11,601 bases of DNA from Smittium mucronatum (GCA_001953115.1 LSSL01003684.1:1-11601); one strand, 5' to 3'; shown: positions 1-9,197, counted from the stretch's first letter. Notes: a model not told the origin generated them from the sequence alone. Translations and numbers: made by a program.

Positions 1-1745
1 GGAATCCATTGCACCAATAGAATGCGACTATTTTCCAGAGTGTGACAATAATATCAGCTGGAAAGATATAACTAATGCACTTAGGGATACACCAAATAAC
101 AAGGCCCCGGGGATCGACGGAGTTCCTAGTGAGATTTGGAAACTCGTTGTAAAAGAAAGGGTGCCCACCTCAAATCTGGCTAAATTATTATACAAAATAA
201 TTGGAATTATGTAAGATTCTGGAGAGATCCCCAAATCAATGACAAATAGTCTGGTAGTTCCGGTACCGAAAAAGGGAGATCTAAAAGATCCAGATAATTA
301 CAGAGGAATTTCACTAATTCCTACACTGATAAAAGTGCTAGGAAAAATAATAGCCTCAAAATTAGCAAAACTAGACAAAAAATTCAAAATTCTCACAAAG
401 GAACAGACCGGCTTTCGGAATTTCGAAGAGTGTGTGGCACAAGCCACAACTTTATACGAAATAGTTAAAAGAAGAAAAGTGAAGAATTCAGAAACTTGGA
501 TATGCTATATTGATTACAGTATAGCTTATGATAGAGTCCCTCACCGAGCTTTAATCCAAAAATTACGGTCTATTGGAATCGGTGGAAAATTACTCAATAT
601 TATTGGTGGATTATACTATGAGCCAAAATTAGCAGTCAGAGTCGGAAATAATATTTCTGAACCATCGGAATACTTATGTGGAGTGCGTCAAGGATGCCCG
701 ATATTACCGATTCTGTTTGATTTCTATATCAAAGATATTTATAAGGCCATTTTTAAGGAGTCAATGTTCCTGGTTTATTAGAAAAAGTGCCTGGACTTTT
801 ATTTGCGGATGATGCAGTCATATTAGCCGATTCAGTACAAAATCTTCAGAGCTCATTTAATGCCATAGCTAGTTGGTTAGATTAATGGTAAATTATAATA
901 AATGCAGAAAAGTGCGGAATTACGGCGGTGAAATCTAATTCTGCTGTAAATATGCCAATGAAAATAAAAATAATAAGTGATGTCAATAACTAGACATATT
1001 TGAGATAAAAAATGACCAGAAAATGAAATTCATCATTAGCAATAAAAAAACAGAAAGAAGGTCCAAAAAGTTTTTTACACTAAGTATAGTTTTCTAAACG
1101 GGAATAATGTTCTTTTCACACTAAAAATAAAATTCATCAACTCAGTCCTAGAAAAAATTGGATTTTATTTCGGTGAAAATTTTTGAATGGGCGAATCTAG
1201 GTATAAGCCAATATAGTAGGTTTAAGATAGAGCAATTATATTAGTTGCAAAATTTGAAATTTTTTTAACTTTGGAACGACTGAGAGAAGAACTGTGAGTG
1301 GATTCAATATTTTTTAGAACCAGAACTGCTAAAAAAAGGTCAAATTATAAATCGAGAACTTCTAAAAAGTGTATTTCAGATCTTATAAAATTTTCAACAA
1401 TCTCGAAAAAATCAACAGAGTAGCTGGATGCTCACGATGGATCAAACGATACTGTTAAGAGGGCGAATGGGATCAAGCAGTGATATCATTGGTAAATTGA
1501 AAGGTGAAAAATAACCTCACAGAAGTCAACCAATGGACCACAGAAATCTAAATCAACTTAGTTCTGTAACAGCCGGAAAAAAAATTGAGCTGGAAACAGT
1601 GAAATTTTTTGACGGAATTTTTTTTTGCTAGATTTATTATACTCAAAGATATAAGTGAATCTCAAAGCCCCTTGAATCAATACCCAGTAGTTATGGAGCA
1701 GCTAGAGTTACAGATGGGGGTAGAATAAAAATAAAATTTTATTAT
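1..1745 (+). mobile_element. Decayed non-LTR (LINE-type) retrotransposon, 5' truncated by the window edge
   Basis: The segment carries the reverse-transcriptase and downstream connector part of a LINE ORF2-like protein and ends in an A-rich tail (about 1725-1745). Such elements copy their RNA into DNA at a nicked target. No LTRs, integrase or protease blocks are seen, and the RT blocks are of the non-LTR type. The 5' end, any endonuclease and one target-site flank lie outside the window, so the target duplication cannot be tested. The 3' limit is inferred from loss of protein-like reading after about 1700 and from the switch to T-rich sequence near 1745. Numerous stops and frame changes show that it is dead. 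A similar family exists in microsporidian genomes as far as I recall; that is not tested here. Confidence 0.9.
2..1650 (+). pseudogene. LINE ORF2-like reverse transcriptase pseudogene
   Basis: Frame 2 reads as RT from base 2, with KAPGIDGVPSEIWK at 101-142, PVPKKGDLKDPDNYRGISLI near 260-319, EQTGFR near 401-418, motif A CYIDYSIAYDRVPH near 503-544 and GVRQGCPILPILF near 680-718. The catalytic FADD block is at 802-813 but in frame 1. Breaks seen: in-frame TAA at 212-214; a one-base-loss type frame change between about 745 and 757; stops at 883-885 and 889-891. Further fragments of the post-RT connector follow: IKFINSVL near 1127 and LERLREEL at 1271 (both frame 2), then RWIKRY near 1438 and NQWTTE near 1530 (frame 1). 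Motif A has I where this position is usually K (DYSKAYD), and the RQGCP block has L where S is usual. The longest uninterrupted piece from an ATG is 239-781 (180 residues). It cannot make a complete RT because the FADD block is out of frame. Confidence 0.92.
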
Positions 1746-1850
1746 TTTAATTTTATTGTATTTTCCTTTTAGTTTTCCCTAGTATTTAAATATTATTATT
1801 TATTTATAACCCCCCCCCCTTCTCTTCTCTTTTCTATATTTATATTCTCT
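1746..1850. other. Non-coding AT-rich junction downstream of the LINE
   Basis: T-rich sequence between the LINE tail and the next protein-like reading on the opposite strand. Apart from the C-run described separately I see no gene or RNA here. Confidence 0.5.
1810..1835 (+). repeat. C10 run followed by a pure pyrimidine tract
   Basis: Ten consecutive C (1810-1819) continue into TTCTCTTCTCTTTTC-like sequence, giving 26 pyrimidines without a purine; the other strand is a purine tract with G10. In a window with so little G+C this is the only long G/C homopolymer. It sits about 65 bases beyond the LINE tail. It may be simple-sequence slippage or the edge of another insertion. Its length could also be an assembly uncertainty. 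Confidence 0.85.
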
Positions 1851-3132
1851 AGGTTTTTTTTTCAACTGAAAATATATTCAGAGTAATAATATTACCATAC
1901 CTATCTTTTATGTATATTTTTTTAAATTATTTTTATTAATTTTAGTCAAGGAATGGTATAGAAATCATATGTATTATAATATTATGATGTATAAAGGATG
2001 AGTGGTTTTTATTGTGAACTGAAAAAGATAGTTTCCTCCTGTTATATTTTTAACTTTTTAGTTTTGATCTTTGCGTATCTGTTTTTTAATTTTTATGAGC
2101 TGTGTTTTTATATTCGTTAAATTTTTTTATATCTTGTTTTATAGTATTAAGAATATTGCTTTTTTTAAAAAAAAATTCTGGGAAATGGAATTTAGGACTT
2201 TTATATTTAAATTTTACAAAAATTAAATATCTGCAAAGCGAAGAGTTTTGGGAATTTCTTACTTAGTTTATTCAAATGAATGGATATATATGATATTTAT
2301 GTTGTTATTATATTTTCAGATTCTTTAATTTGAGACTCTCTAAAAAATATTCAACAAGCTTCCAATGATCTCTAATCATATTAGATTAGTGATATCCCTT
2401 TACTATCGTGTTATTTTTTCTATCGCAAAATTTCAATTTTTTATTTGGTTTTTTATTAATTATTTCGATTTTTAAGTCATTCCAAAGTTATATTTATATT
2501 TTGTTATATTATTCATAGTGTTATATAAATAGAAATTCATATCTTATAGCAATTATAATCTTTTTATCTTAATCAAGGTTAATTTAAAAAAAAAAATCTC
2601 CTATGGGTTTGGTTGATAATCTTGTTTGCTACCATTGGAAAATTAATTAATTTACACCTTTTCATATTTATCAATCAGTTTTAATGTTTATTTAATATTT
2701 TTGGATTCACTTTTAGTGATTAATAATGTTGTATTTTTAATTTATAACTTATTTTTAATAAATATTTATATAAGACAAACCGATTTTCAGAGAAGTTTAA
2801 TCATAACCGAGATTAAATTTAACAATATTTATCTCACAATTTTTTGTATTTATTATCATTTTATAATATTCTCTCCACCCGAATTCACTCCAATTCGATG
2901 TATCTATTACTGGTTTATTAAATTTAGGTATTTATATTGTTTTAACAGAATATGCATATTCTACTAAATTTCTTCTCTGTTCATTAGTGGTCTTATTTAA
3001 GTCTAATTTTATAAACTTGCAATTTTTTAAGAAGATTTCTCCAAGAAAATTATTACTGAATAAATTTGAGGATTTACTACAGTTCATGCTGAATTTTTTT
3101 TTCATATCTTTTTTAATACTAATATCATAGTA
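1848..3132 (-). pseudogene. Unidentified decayed protein-coding relic, possibly leucine-rich-repeat-like
   Basis: Read from 3132 downwards, one minus frame is open for 66 codons (3132-2935), then 44 codons (2931-2800), then 13 (2796-2758), broken only by stops at 2934-2932 and 2799-2797. An ATG at 3105 would give 57 residues before the first stop. The peptide has a protein-like mix (for example PVIDTSNWSEFGWREYYKM, with two W). A frame change covers about 2755-2581, after which the same frame resumes, with an open run of 58 codons at 2262-2089 and LVEYFLESLKLKNLKI near 2370. Patterns such as FLKNCKFIKLDL and LESLKLKNLKI resemble leucine-rich repeats, which are abundant in some microsporidia, but this is only a resemblance. 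Upstream, 3540-3380 also reads in the same frame with several stops. A run of 66 codons can arise by chance at this composition, so the repeated openness in one frame is the main support. Confidence 0.38.
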
Positions 3133-3968
3133 TTAGAGACAAAATATAGACCCTAAATTTGAAAATTAACCTATAAATTAGCCTATATTGCACATTTGGT
3201 TTAATTTTATCTGTTTGATATTAAATTCTCTATTACATAAATCTATTTTTTTTCCCTGATGTTTCGATCCGATTTTGCTTATTTCACTACAATGAAATTT
3301 TATGATTCCATTTGTGCGATTATATGGATAGATTAGTATTTATGTTTTATTTAGATGTGATATTCACGTGGATTATATCTTTTATTTGCTACTTTGACCC
3401 CGTGTAGCTTTAAACCGCAATTTAATTGGGAAATTGGTGATGTTTTAAATATTATCTTTTAAAAACTCTTTTACATTTTTGGAAAAACGTGGAAGAAAAT
3501 AATGATTATCTGTTTAAAATTTTCTAAAGAATTCAATTAGAGCCTAACTATTGGACCAATAAAAAATACAGTCAAAAAAAAGAAATTAAAAAATAAAATT
3601 TGAAATTTGAAAATGTAAATTTATCTGAAACCTTGGATAATAAACCCGAAATCTTAATACACTCATTAAAATCTGATACTTATCACTAAAATATCTTTTT
3701 CGCTGGATTTTTTATCACTGAAATAATAGTATCATCACTATATAAAAATTAATCCTGTTACTAATCAAAGTTGTATTTATTATACTTTTTTATTTTCACG
3801 AAACAGTATTCAATTGGTGTATTTGTTTTTCTTTCAAAATCAGTCATATTTATATTTATATTTAATATTTTTTAAGAAAATATTCCTCGAAAGTATGTAG
3901 AATTAAAAATTAATATCGTTTATATATATATATATGCTGTTTGAAAATAAAATCTTTCAATATTATAT
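3133..3968. other. Ambiguous boundary region, no gene supported
   Basis: Two old readings meet here. The minus-strand relic may extend rightwards to about 3540 (pieces near 3480-3380 and 3330-3180). The plus-strand polymerase relic may begin as early as about 3493, where TWKKIMIICL resembles the WTGKQI block that follows the active site in RPA1. Both are too broken to assign. From about 3690 to 3960 the + strand is T-rich again and holds a TA repeat. I see no RNA gene or intact frame. Confidence 0.4.
3921..3935. repeat. (TA)n microsatellite
   Basis: Fifteen bases of alternating T and A, just upstream of the first recognisable block of the RPA1 relic. Simple sequence, no function inferred. 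Confidence 0.9.
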
Positions 3969-4094
3969 CCTAGAAGCCTAATTAAGGGCATTTTTTCTTT
4001 ATTTATCTATTTTAAAAATTCCATAATAAATTTAAAGGGGTATGATATGGGTTGGAGCGCAAGTAAATTAAATTTTGAAATCGAAAACAAAGTT
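3969..4094 (+). other. RPA1 relic block 1 (funnel-side GFTxG block)
   Basis: Frame 3 is open for 42 codons up to the TAG at 4095-4097. It reads SLFIYFKNSIINLKGYDMGW and then SASKL, matching a hydrophobic helix followed by G-F-T-x-G-x-x-x-x-R/K-L in RPA1. Identical or similar positions are the two G, the aromatic after the first G, K/R-L and a downstream E. Confidence 0.6.
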
Positions 4095-4255
4095 TAGAAA
4101 AAATTCAGAATTTCTAGAAAAATAATTTTAAAAGATTAAAAAGTATTACTATTTTCACAACAAAATAGGTAATGTAATTAAGGCTTTGATGAAAACTGAT
4201 TATTTTCGGAATAAAATCTAAAGTCATAATTTTTTTTGACCACAAGAATTCATGA

Positions 4256-4507
4256 GAAGGAACAAAAAAACCTGTAACCACTTCTAGTATAATAGAAGAG
4301 GTGTATACTAAAATATCAAGAAAGACTTTTAAAATTATGAATCAGTTAAGAGATGAAAGAGTAAATTTTGTTTATCAAAAAATATATCCCACTATGAGTG
4401 GGACTAACAGAAGAAAAAAAATTACTATTAGAGTAAAATTCAAGGATTTATTAAAATATTGTGAAAAAAACTCTCATAAAAAAAGAAATGGTAAGCCAGT
4501 CGTTTAA
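4256..4507 (+). other. RPA1 relic block 2 (region before the bridge helix)
   Basis: Frame 2 is open for 83 codons, from after the TGA at 4253 to the TAA at 4505-4507. The first ATG is at 4337 and gives 56 residues rich in K and R. By position it corresponds to the segment holding SGAKGS...QI..LLGQQ...GRRVPV in RPA1: here SGTN at 4397, LLKYC near 4448 and NGKPVV at 4487. The similarity of this block alone is weak; the assignment rests on its place between blocks 1 and 3. A frame change at about 4500 continues into SFKSQFES in frame 3. An independent small gene is possible but less likely. Confidence 0.5.
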
Positions 4508-4747
4508 ATCCCAATTTGAATCCAGGATCAATAAAGATACTAGTTACACCAAAAAAGTTACTGGTGAATCTCCAAATATATAATAATTTTGATATCAATA
4601 TGACCTAGAGAATATTATATCTAGGATATACTGTACTGGCGATTGAGATTTCAGATAAAAAAAAGCTTTTCTACCTATTGTGTTAGGTATAATATAGGAC
4701 GAAAGGAAGAAAATATAATGTGTGTCTTGGAAAAAATAAAGATTTAA
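4500..4747 (+). other. RPA1 relic block 3 (bridge helix region)
   Basis: Frame 3 from 4500 to the TAA at 4581 reads SFKS...DTSYTKKVTGE, comparable to SFK...GGYVKGRF. Frame 2 then gives PREYYI at 4604-4621, a TAG at 4622-4624, and 40 open codons to the TAA at 4745. In the second part IKKSFSTYCVRYNIGRKEE aligns without gaps to the family's VKTSRSGYLQRCLTKQLEG, sharing K, S, S, Y, R and E. The glycine-rich MAGREGLID part of the bridge helix has been lost to other residues, so the catalytic element is destroyed. Confidence 0.7.
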
Positions 4748-4847
4748 AGGCTTATCATAAATATGCATTTAATATATTAAATCTAATATCTGAATCCTCC
4801 CCGAAAATATTATCTGCCCTAAAAAATTTGACTGAAAAATAAAAAAA

Positions 4848-5189
4848 CATATTGCTGGGATCACACATGGAGAAATATTCAATATTTTGTCAAAAATTCA
4901 CCGAAGCTTCTCCAAGATAAAATAATCTAATGTATAAATTCCATTCAAATTTATTATCAAGAAAGTTTATTTGTTTTATAATAGTATCTTTTTATGCGAA
5001 AATGGATATTGTTTCCAGAAATTCATAATATCATGTCAAAGTTACACCAAAAATATTTTGAGAAGAATAGAAATTGGTATTGGGGATACCAATAAGATGC
5101 AACAAGTACAAATAACTGCCTCGAGAGAATTAATTCAACAATTAAAATTAGTTATCTTTCCTGTTAAAAGGGCAATATATTATATCTAA
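4848..5189 (+). other. RPA1 relic block 4 (trigger-loop flank, LGIP...TAS)
   Basis: Frame 3 reads HIAGITHGEIFNILSKIHRS before the TAA at 4923. LGIP lies in frame 1 at 5080-5091, and TASREL begins in frame 3 at 5115. RPA1 has LGIP, seven residues, then TAS; here 23 bases separate them, which is seven codons plus two bases, so a two-base insertion (or equivalent) explains the frame change. KLHQKYFEKNRN just upstream may be what remains of TLNTFHxAG...N. The trigger-loop core QSxGEPSTQM is not legible. Confidence 0.68.
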
Positions 5190-5434
5190 TAGAAGAATTT
5201 ACTGAAATATTAGATGAAACTTACATAAAAAAAATGCCAAATTATTCCAAGCCAAGGTAAAAAAAAGATATAGTACAGGAAGAGGCTGAATATGAAAGCA
5301 TTCTAATTTTTGATTATAATTAAGATAAAACTTTTTCTATATTTAAAAAAGGGTTTAAATTACAGCAAAAGTTGATATATAGGTTAAAAAAAGCTGATTT
5401 CGAGAATTTAAATGAAATAAAATCCGTCTTGTGA
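5183..5434 (+). other. RPA1 relic block 5 (acidic insertion region)
   Basis: Frame 2 reads YLIEEFTEILDETYIKKM, then after a TAA at 5258-5260 KKDIVQEEAEYE, and after a TAA at 5321-5323 a K/L-rich helix-like stretch to the TGA at 5432. In RPA1 an acidic, poorly conserved segment follows the TAS block, and this has the matching character and place. It could not be assigned on sequence alone. Confidence 0.45.
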
Positions 5435-6201
5435 AGTTTTTCTCTACTTGAAGCTAAGTGATACACTTCAAACTACAAAGATATAAAATGTTAATTTATT
5501 GAGTTTTCAAAGAATTGGAAATGAGTAAATGTGAACTATTGTCTAAAAAAATTAGGCCAGCTTCATTTAATCGACACTTTTTTGGAGCCGAACAAAAAAA
5601 GAGGCAGAAAAAGAAAAATAAAAAAGAACAACAGTATCTCAATGAAAGAATAAGTAATTTATTTAACTAAAACCCTTATAAATATTACATCAAATATTAA
5701 TTTACTTGTGAATAGATATATAAGTATTTAAAAAACATGAGAATTCTAATCATAAAATATTTAAAAAATATGTCATAATTCATAGTTTACTTTAAGCTTT
5801 ATGATGGCTTCAATTTTTTTCACAACCTAGTATATAAAAAAAGTGTATGTAAACCTATTTATAAAATGTCTCAAAAAGAAAAGTATATTAGAAAAAAAAA
5901 TTAGATAGGAGTTTCTGATTAAAATAAGTATTAATATATAAATTATGTAATTATTGATCTATTCAAAGCATATATCTAAGGCATTGAATATCTTAGTTCT
6001 AAATATAAATACTTTCTACCTGAAAATCTATCGATAACTCAAGAAAAAATCAAATAAAACCAGAAGGAAAAATATTAACTCTTGTAATAGGTTTTATCTA
6101 AGTAGTGTTTAATTCAGAAAATGGCTCAATATAGAAGATTTTCACTTTCCTAAAATTTATTAAAAGAATTTAAATACAAATATATAAAAACTTTAAAATA
6201 A
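5435..6201 (+). other. Poorly legible part of the RPA1 relic
   Basis: A basic patch (KKRGRKRKIKK near 5595-5630) and one readable run in frame 1 at 5956-6057 (IEYLSSKYKYFLPENLS) are present. This gap is somewhat longer than the family distance between the TAS block and the C-terminal VEEIC block, so a small insertion may be present. No separate gene, RNA or transposon is evident. Confidence 0.4.
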
Positions 6202-6657
6202 ATGCTTACAGTTGAGAGAATTTGCGCGAAACCAATTTTTGACTATATTAACAAAAAATTATATGATATGTATTCAATGAAAAAAGGAGTTATTAAGACT
6301 TACAAGAAAAAAAAAATTCTTGTATATTATCGTGAATCAAAAAAATTTCTCACTTACTCTAAAAAATTTTCAATCTGAGAAAATATGATAGTAAAAATTC
6401 ATGATTTGAATAGTGTTGCTGATTTCATATTATATATTGAATTCTGGAAAAAGATTATTTTGTTAAGTCCAATAATATATAGATATATATTTTTTGTGAT
6501 GAGAATAAGATTTTAGTGGTTAAAAATGCAGTGGAAAATAGATATTAGTGATTTTTATCAGACTTTAGGTTGTTTATGCAAGGTTTCATTGATGATAAAA
6601 TGCCATACAAATAAGAAAGAAAGAAAATTATATCAGGCTCATAAATTTTTTAACTAA
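6202..6657 (+). other. RPA1 relic block 6 (C-terminal cleft and jaw-end region)
   Basis: One frame covers 152 codons with only two internal stops, TGA 6376-6378 and TAG 6514-6516, before the TAA at 6655. The first part, from the ATG at 6202, is 58 residues. VERICAKPIFDYI aligns without gaps to VEEICRKSIIRQI of A190 (V, E, I, C, K, I, I shared). YKKKKILVYY matches the place of the strand before TEGVN. The second part, E..KKIILLSPI..YRYIFFV (6439-6498), matches EAARNTIVNEI..VFSRYAISV. The third part, YQAHKFFN then QHGG, matches the SYET..FL..A block. In frame 3 the overlapping reading SDFRLFMQGFID (about 6558-6593) looks more like the LIADxMTxQG block, so local frame changes exist. The RPA1 C-terminus should end soon after. 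Confidence 0.72.
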
Positions 6658-6690
6658 CAGCATGGAGGAATGAAAGGGGTAAATTAAAGA

Positions 6691-7500
6691 TAGGATATAT
6701 GATAAGTGAATAAAAATAGATCAATTAAATATTATACCGATACTAAAAATTATACAGCACTTTAACTAAAATTTTGTATTTATTATGAAAAAATAGTAAT
6801 TTTTTGGTAGGTAAAATTAATAGTTTAATAAAATTTTCATTAAAAACGAATAGTATAAATAAAATCATTCCTTTTTATTTTCATTTATAGAACTAACATG
6901 ATTTTATTGTAATATAGATTTAACGAAAATATTATTGGATAATTGAAAGAACATATTCGATAATATTTATTGAATTTATCCAACAGTATTATTAAAAAAA
7001 AAGGGATCAAGATCACAAAGAATCAAATAAGCCAAAAGAGATCAAAACCAATTGAAGATCATACCCAAATGCAATATATATATATATTTCTGAGATAATT
7101 CCAAAAATATGAAATATTTTTCATTTAATTTACTTTTTAAATAAAAATTCTAATATGAGGTCCAAGTAGTAGTTTAACCCGATATTTTTTATCGAAAAAC
7201 CAGTGAAATTTAATTTAGTCATATATAACTATTTTTCGATGTTGATATTAATGATTATGCGCATCAATTTCATAAATAAATTTATTGATTGAGACTCAAA
7301 ATCTAGTAACCCTATTCCCCAAATTTATGCAATTAGCTCTATATGTCCAAAGATGCTTTGGAAAATTGTTTTTTCCATAAGAAGAATAGCAATAATGTAT
7401 TTATTTCCTCATTAAACTTTTTTTTTTCTTTTAATAGGATGACATAAAAAAAGTACCATATCTTTATTATAAGAAAGGTATTGAGTAAAAAACTCCTAAT
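6691..7500. other. Gene-free stretch with one weak + strand fragment
   Basis: Frame 2 is readable from 6902 to 7095, broken only at 6944 and 6971, with GIKITKNQISQKRSKPIEDH in its last part. It belongs to no family I recognise. It could be the tail of the RPA1 relic or a separate fragment. Near 7410-7436 a T-rich tract ends in AATAG, but no gene context supports a splice site. The + strand changes from A-rich to T-rich near 7480. Confidence 0.4.
7074..7087. repeat. (AT)n microsatellite
   Basis: Seven AT units inside the weak reading at 6902-7095. Simple sequence. Confidence 0.88.
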
Positions 7501-7503
7501 TTA

Positions 7504-8340
7504 ATGGATAAAGACGTTTATTTTCAGCTTTAATTTTTTTTTCTTGTTCTTTAATTTTTATAAATTTTACTAGGGTATCATCTATTTCGTTTTATTATAA
7601 GTATATTTTCAAATATTTATAGAATTCAAGGAGGTCTGTGGGTTTAAAATCCCATGATTATGGTGAAATTTTATATATTTTAATGTACATTGTGTTTCCT
7701 ATTTTTATTTATGAATTTTAAGCTAGTGAATGGTGGAGAAATACTTGGTTTAATATTTTTTCGTCCTCATGTTTTAGATTTTATTAAAATTAAAGTAAGT
7801 ATGATTTAAATTTTTGTTGATATATATCAAAAAGATCTCTGCTAACGTGTCATGTATTAGCAGTGAAATTGGATCACATTATCTAATAGATTTAAAGATA
7901 TTTATATATTCACTTAGTTTATAATAAATAATGATTTTTTTAGGGCTTTTTGTGTATGAATTTTAAAATAAATATAAATTTTGGGCCAATTTCAAATTTT
8001 TTTAAGCCCATATAATGGCAAAAAATATAATATATGTGATATATTTTTCCTGATATAGCTTAATTAGATTACTATTCGTTTTTTTGGGGTTAATTTTTCT
8101 ATATTCTATAAAAAAAATATTTTAAAAAGATGTTTTAAAATACGCTTCGAAACTCTATGGAGACATTCTTCTATATTTATAACCATCATATTTATTTTTT
8201 GAAGCCTGTTTTCCGAAAAGACTGTAAAATTTTTTTTCCAGTATTTTATGGAGTGATTTGCGTTCAGTTTTTAGGTGATTTTAGATTGCATTACTATTTT
8301 TTTTGAAATTTAATTGTGGATTTATCAATTAAAGAATTTA
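7504..8340 (-). other. Protein-like minus-strand tract, possible continuation of the RPA2 candidate
   Basis: The minus frame used by the block ending at 8341 stays unusually open here: 41 codons at 8280-8158 (with SLFGKQASKNKYDGYKYRRM) and 39 codons at 8121-8005. Between about 7770 and 7560 another minus frame reads well (HEDEKILNQVFLHH, then MYIKIYKISP and DFKPTDLLEFYKYLKIYL). The last two loosely resemble the YMNIAVTP...EFTPTNILSILANL part of RPA2. The distance from the preceding block is longer than in the family, so this is suggestive only. Confidence 0.28.
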
Positions 8341-9182
8341 ATAAATTAATTTTTTTGAGACTCTTGAAATTTCTGTGTAAAATTTTACAATTGGATTAGA
8401 GATAGCTTCATAGAAAAAAAATATTAATCCATATGATTCTCGTTATTTATTTTTGAATATAATTTTATCTATAAGCAAATTTATTCCCCTTATAAGCTAG
8501 ATTCTAGTTATATTAAATCACATTCGTTTATTTTGTACTTTTTTTTTGTTAACTCATGTCAACTTAAAATATCGACATATAACTTCTTAAATAGGATTTT
8601 ATAGAAGGTGTGGAATATTCTATCGATCTCCCGTTGGTAGATTTTGACTTTTACTTCAATTTTTAATAGGTATTTCGTTATTTTGGGGTTTCCACTTGAT
8701 TTCAGCCCATCTTGAAATTTATTGGGAATTTAATTTAAATCCAGCTATTTAGATCAAAAAGTGATTATAACTCCACAAATTTTTGGTTTGCTATTTATTT
8801 TATTTTATTTCACTTTTTTTTATAAGTTTCTCCCAAAGATATTTAAGCATCTGATTTATGCCTTTTTAAATGATGTTTTGGGCTATTTTTTTAAAATATT
8901 TCAACAATAATTGTTCGAGTTTTCTGGAATTATACTCTTTCCTATTAATATTATATGTTTCTTTGATTCATTATTTTTAATATTTCTAATTTACGATGTA
9001 ATAACTTTTATTATATATCATTTAAATAATAATAATGGTTATTTTTTCGTTTTTTACATATTAAAATTTCAATTCCCATCTTTTATAACCAGGCGTTAGG
9101 TTTTTTTTGAATTCGATTAATCCTAAATCCTAAATATTTTTGATTGGTTATCAGAAATTTAGAAGTTTTTAGATTTTTTAGT

Positions 9183-9197
9183 GAGCCTATTAGGCTC
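9183..9197. repeat. Short inverted repeat (7-base arms, 1-base centre)
   Basis: GAGCCTA, T, TAGGCTC lies directly after the last readable codons of the DINMGLIRPED block. It is G/C-richer than its surroundings. It could form a small hairpin, but no regulatory role is implied. Confidence 0.6.

Larger units (their letters stand above)
3969..6690 (+). pseudogene. RPA1: Decayed C-terminal half of RNA polymerase I largest subunit (RPA1/A190)
   Basis: RPA1 is the largest catalytic subunit of the nuclear polymerase that makes rRNA. Comparing with the yeast A190 sequence as I remember it, landmarks occur in the family's order: GYDMGWSASKL at 4038-4070 (family GFTxGMDDLRL); SGTN...LLKYC near 4397-4450 (SGAKGS...LLGQQ); SFKS...SYTKK at 4500-4556; PREYY at 4604-4618, the start of the bridge helix (PxEYYFH); AGITHGEIF near 4854-4880 (LGxVSExF); LGIP at 5080-5091 and TAS at 5115-5123; an acidic stretch near 5270-5300; VERICAKPI at 6211-6237 (VEEICRKSI); IYRYIFFV at 6475-6498; and YQAHKFF at 6631-6651 (SYET..FL). 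Spacings are broadly right; the span is near the expected 780 codons, with some excess. LGIP plus TAS favours Pol I over Pol II or III. The N-terminal half with the metal-binding NADFDGD site is not found, and the frame changes at least six times, so it is a dead, probably 5'-truncated copy. Confidence 0.72.

Noticed and set aside
28..234. 68-codon minus-strand frame
   Set aside because: It lies opposite the LINE reverse-transcriptase reading and has no family features; it is a shadow of the + strand coding relic.
2701..2967. 88-codon plus-strand frame starting with TTG
   Set aside because: It is antisense to the better minus-strand relic, extremely hydrophobic from T-rich codons, and lacks an ATG start suited to a eukaryote.
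3300..3483. Possible remnant of the RPA1 active site on the + strand (SDFAYF...M near 3270-3300)
   Set aside because: Only D-F and a distant M agree with NADFDGDEMN, the strand is T-rich here, and the opposite strand has a competing reading.
4388..4402. Hairpin CCCACT-ATG-AGTGGG
   Set aside because: It lies within the polymerase relic, where the reading gives PTMSG; a six-base stem is likely chance.
5192..5240. DETYIKK as the DDE motif of an ISXO2/Merlin-type transposase
   Set aside because: No further transposase blocks or terminal inverted repeats were found, and the place fits the acidic segment after the TAS block of RPA1.
3969..6690. Reassigned stop codons or programmed frameshifting as an explanation for the broken RPA1 reading
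   Set aside because: TAA, TAG and TGA all interrupt the reading, frames change many times, and catalytic elements such as the bridge-helix glycines and the trigger loop are lost. Decay explains this better than unusual decoding.
7405..7437. Polypyrimidine tract ending in AATAG, like a 3' splice site
   Set aside because: T runs are everywhere on this strand, and there is no matching 5' splice site or exon to join.
7641..7666. tRNA T-arm-like GGGTTTAAAATCCC
   Set aside because: Only four base pairs form, the loop is wrong for a T-arm, and no acceptor, D or anticodon arms fit upstream.
8911..9099. 62-codon plus-strand frame
   Set aside because: It is rich in F, I and Y because the strand is T-rich, starts with TTG, and is antisense to the RPA2 candidate.
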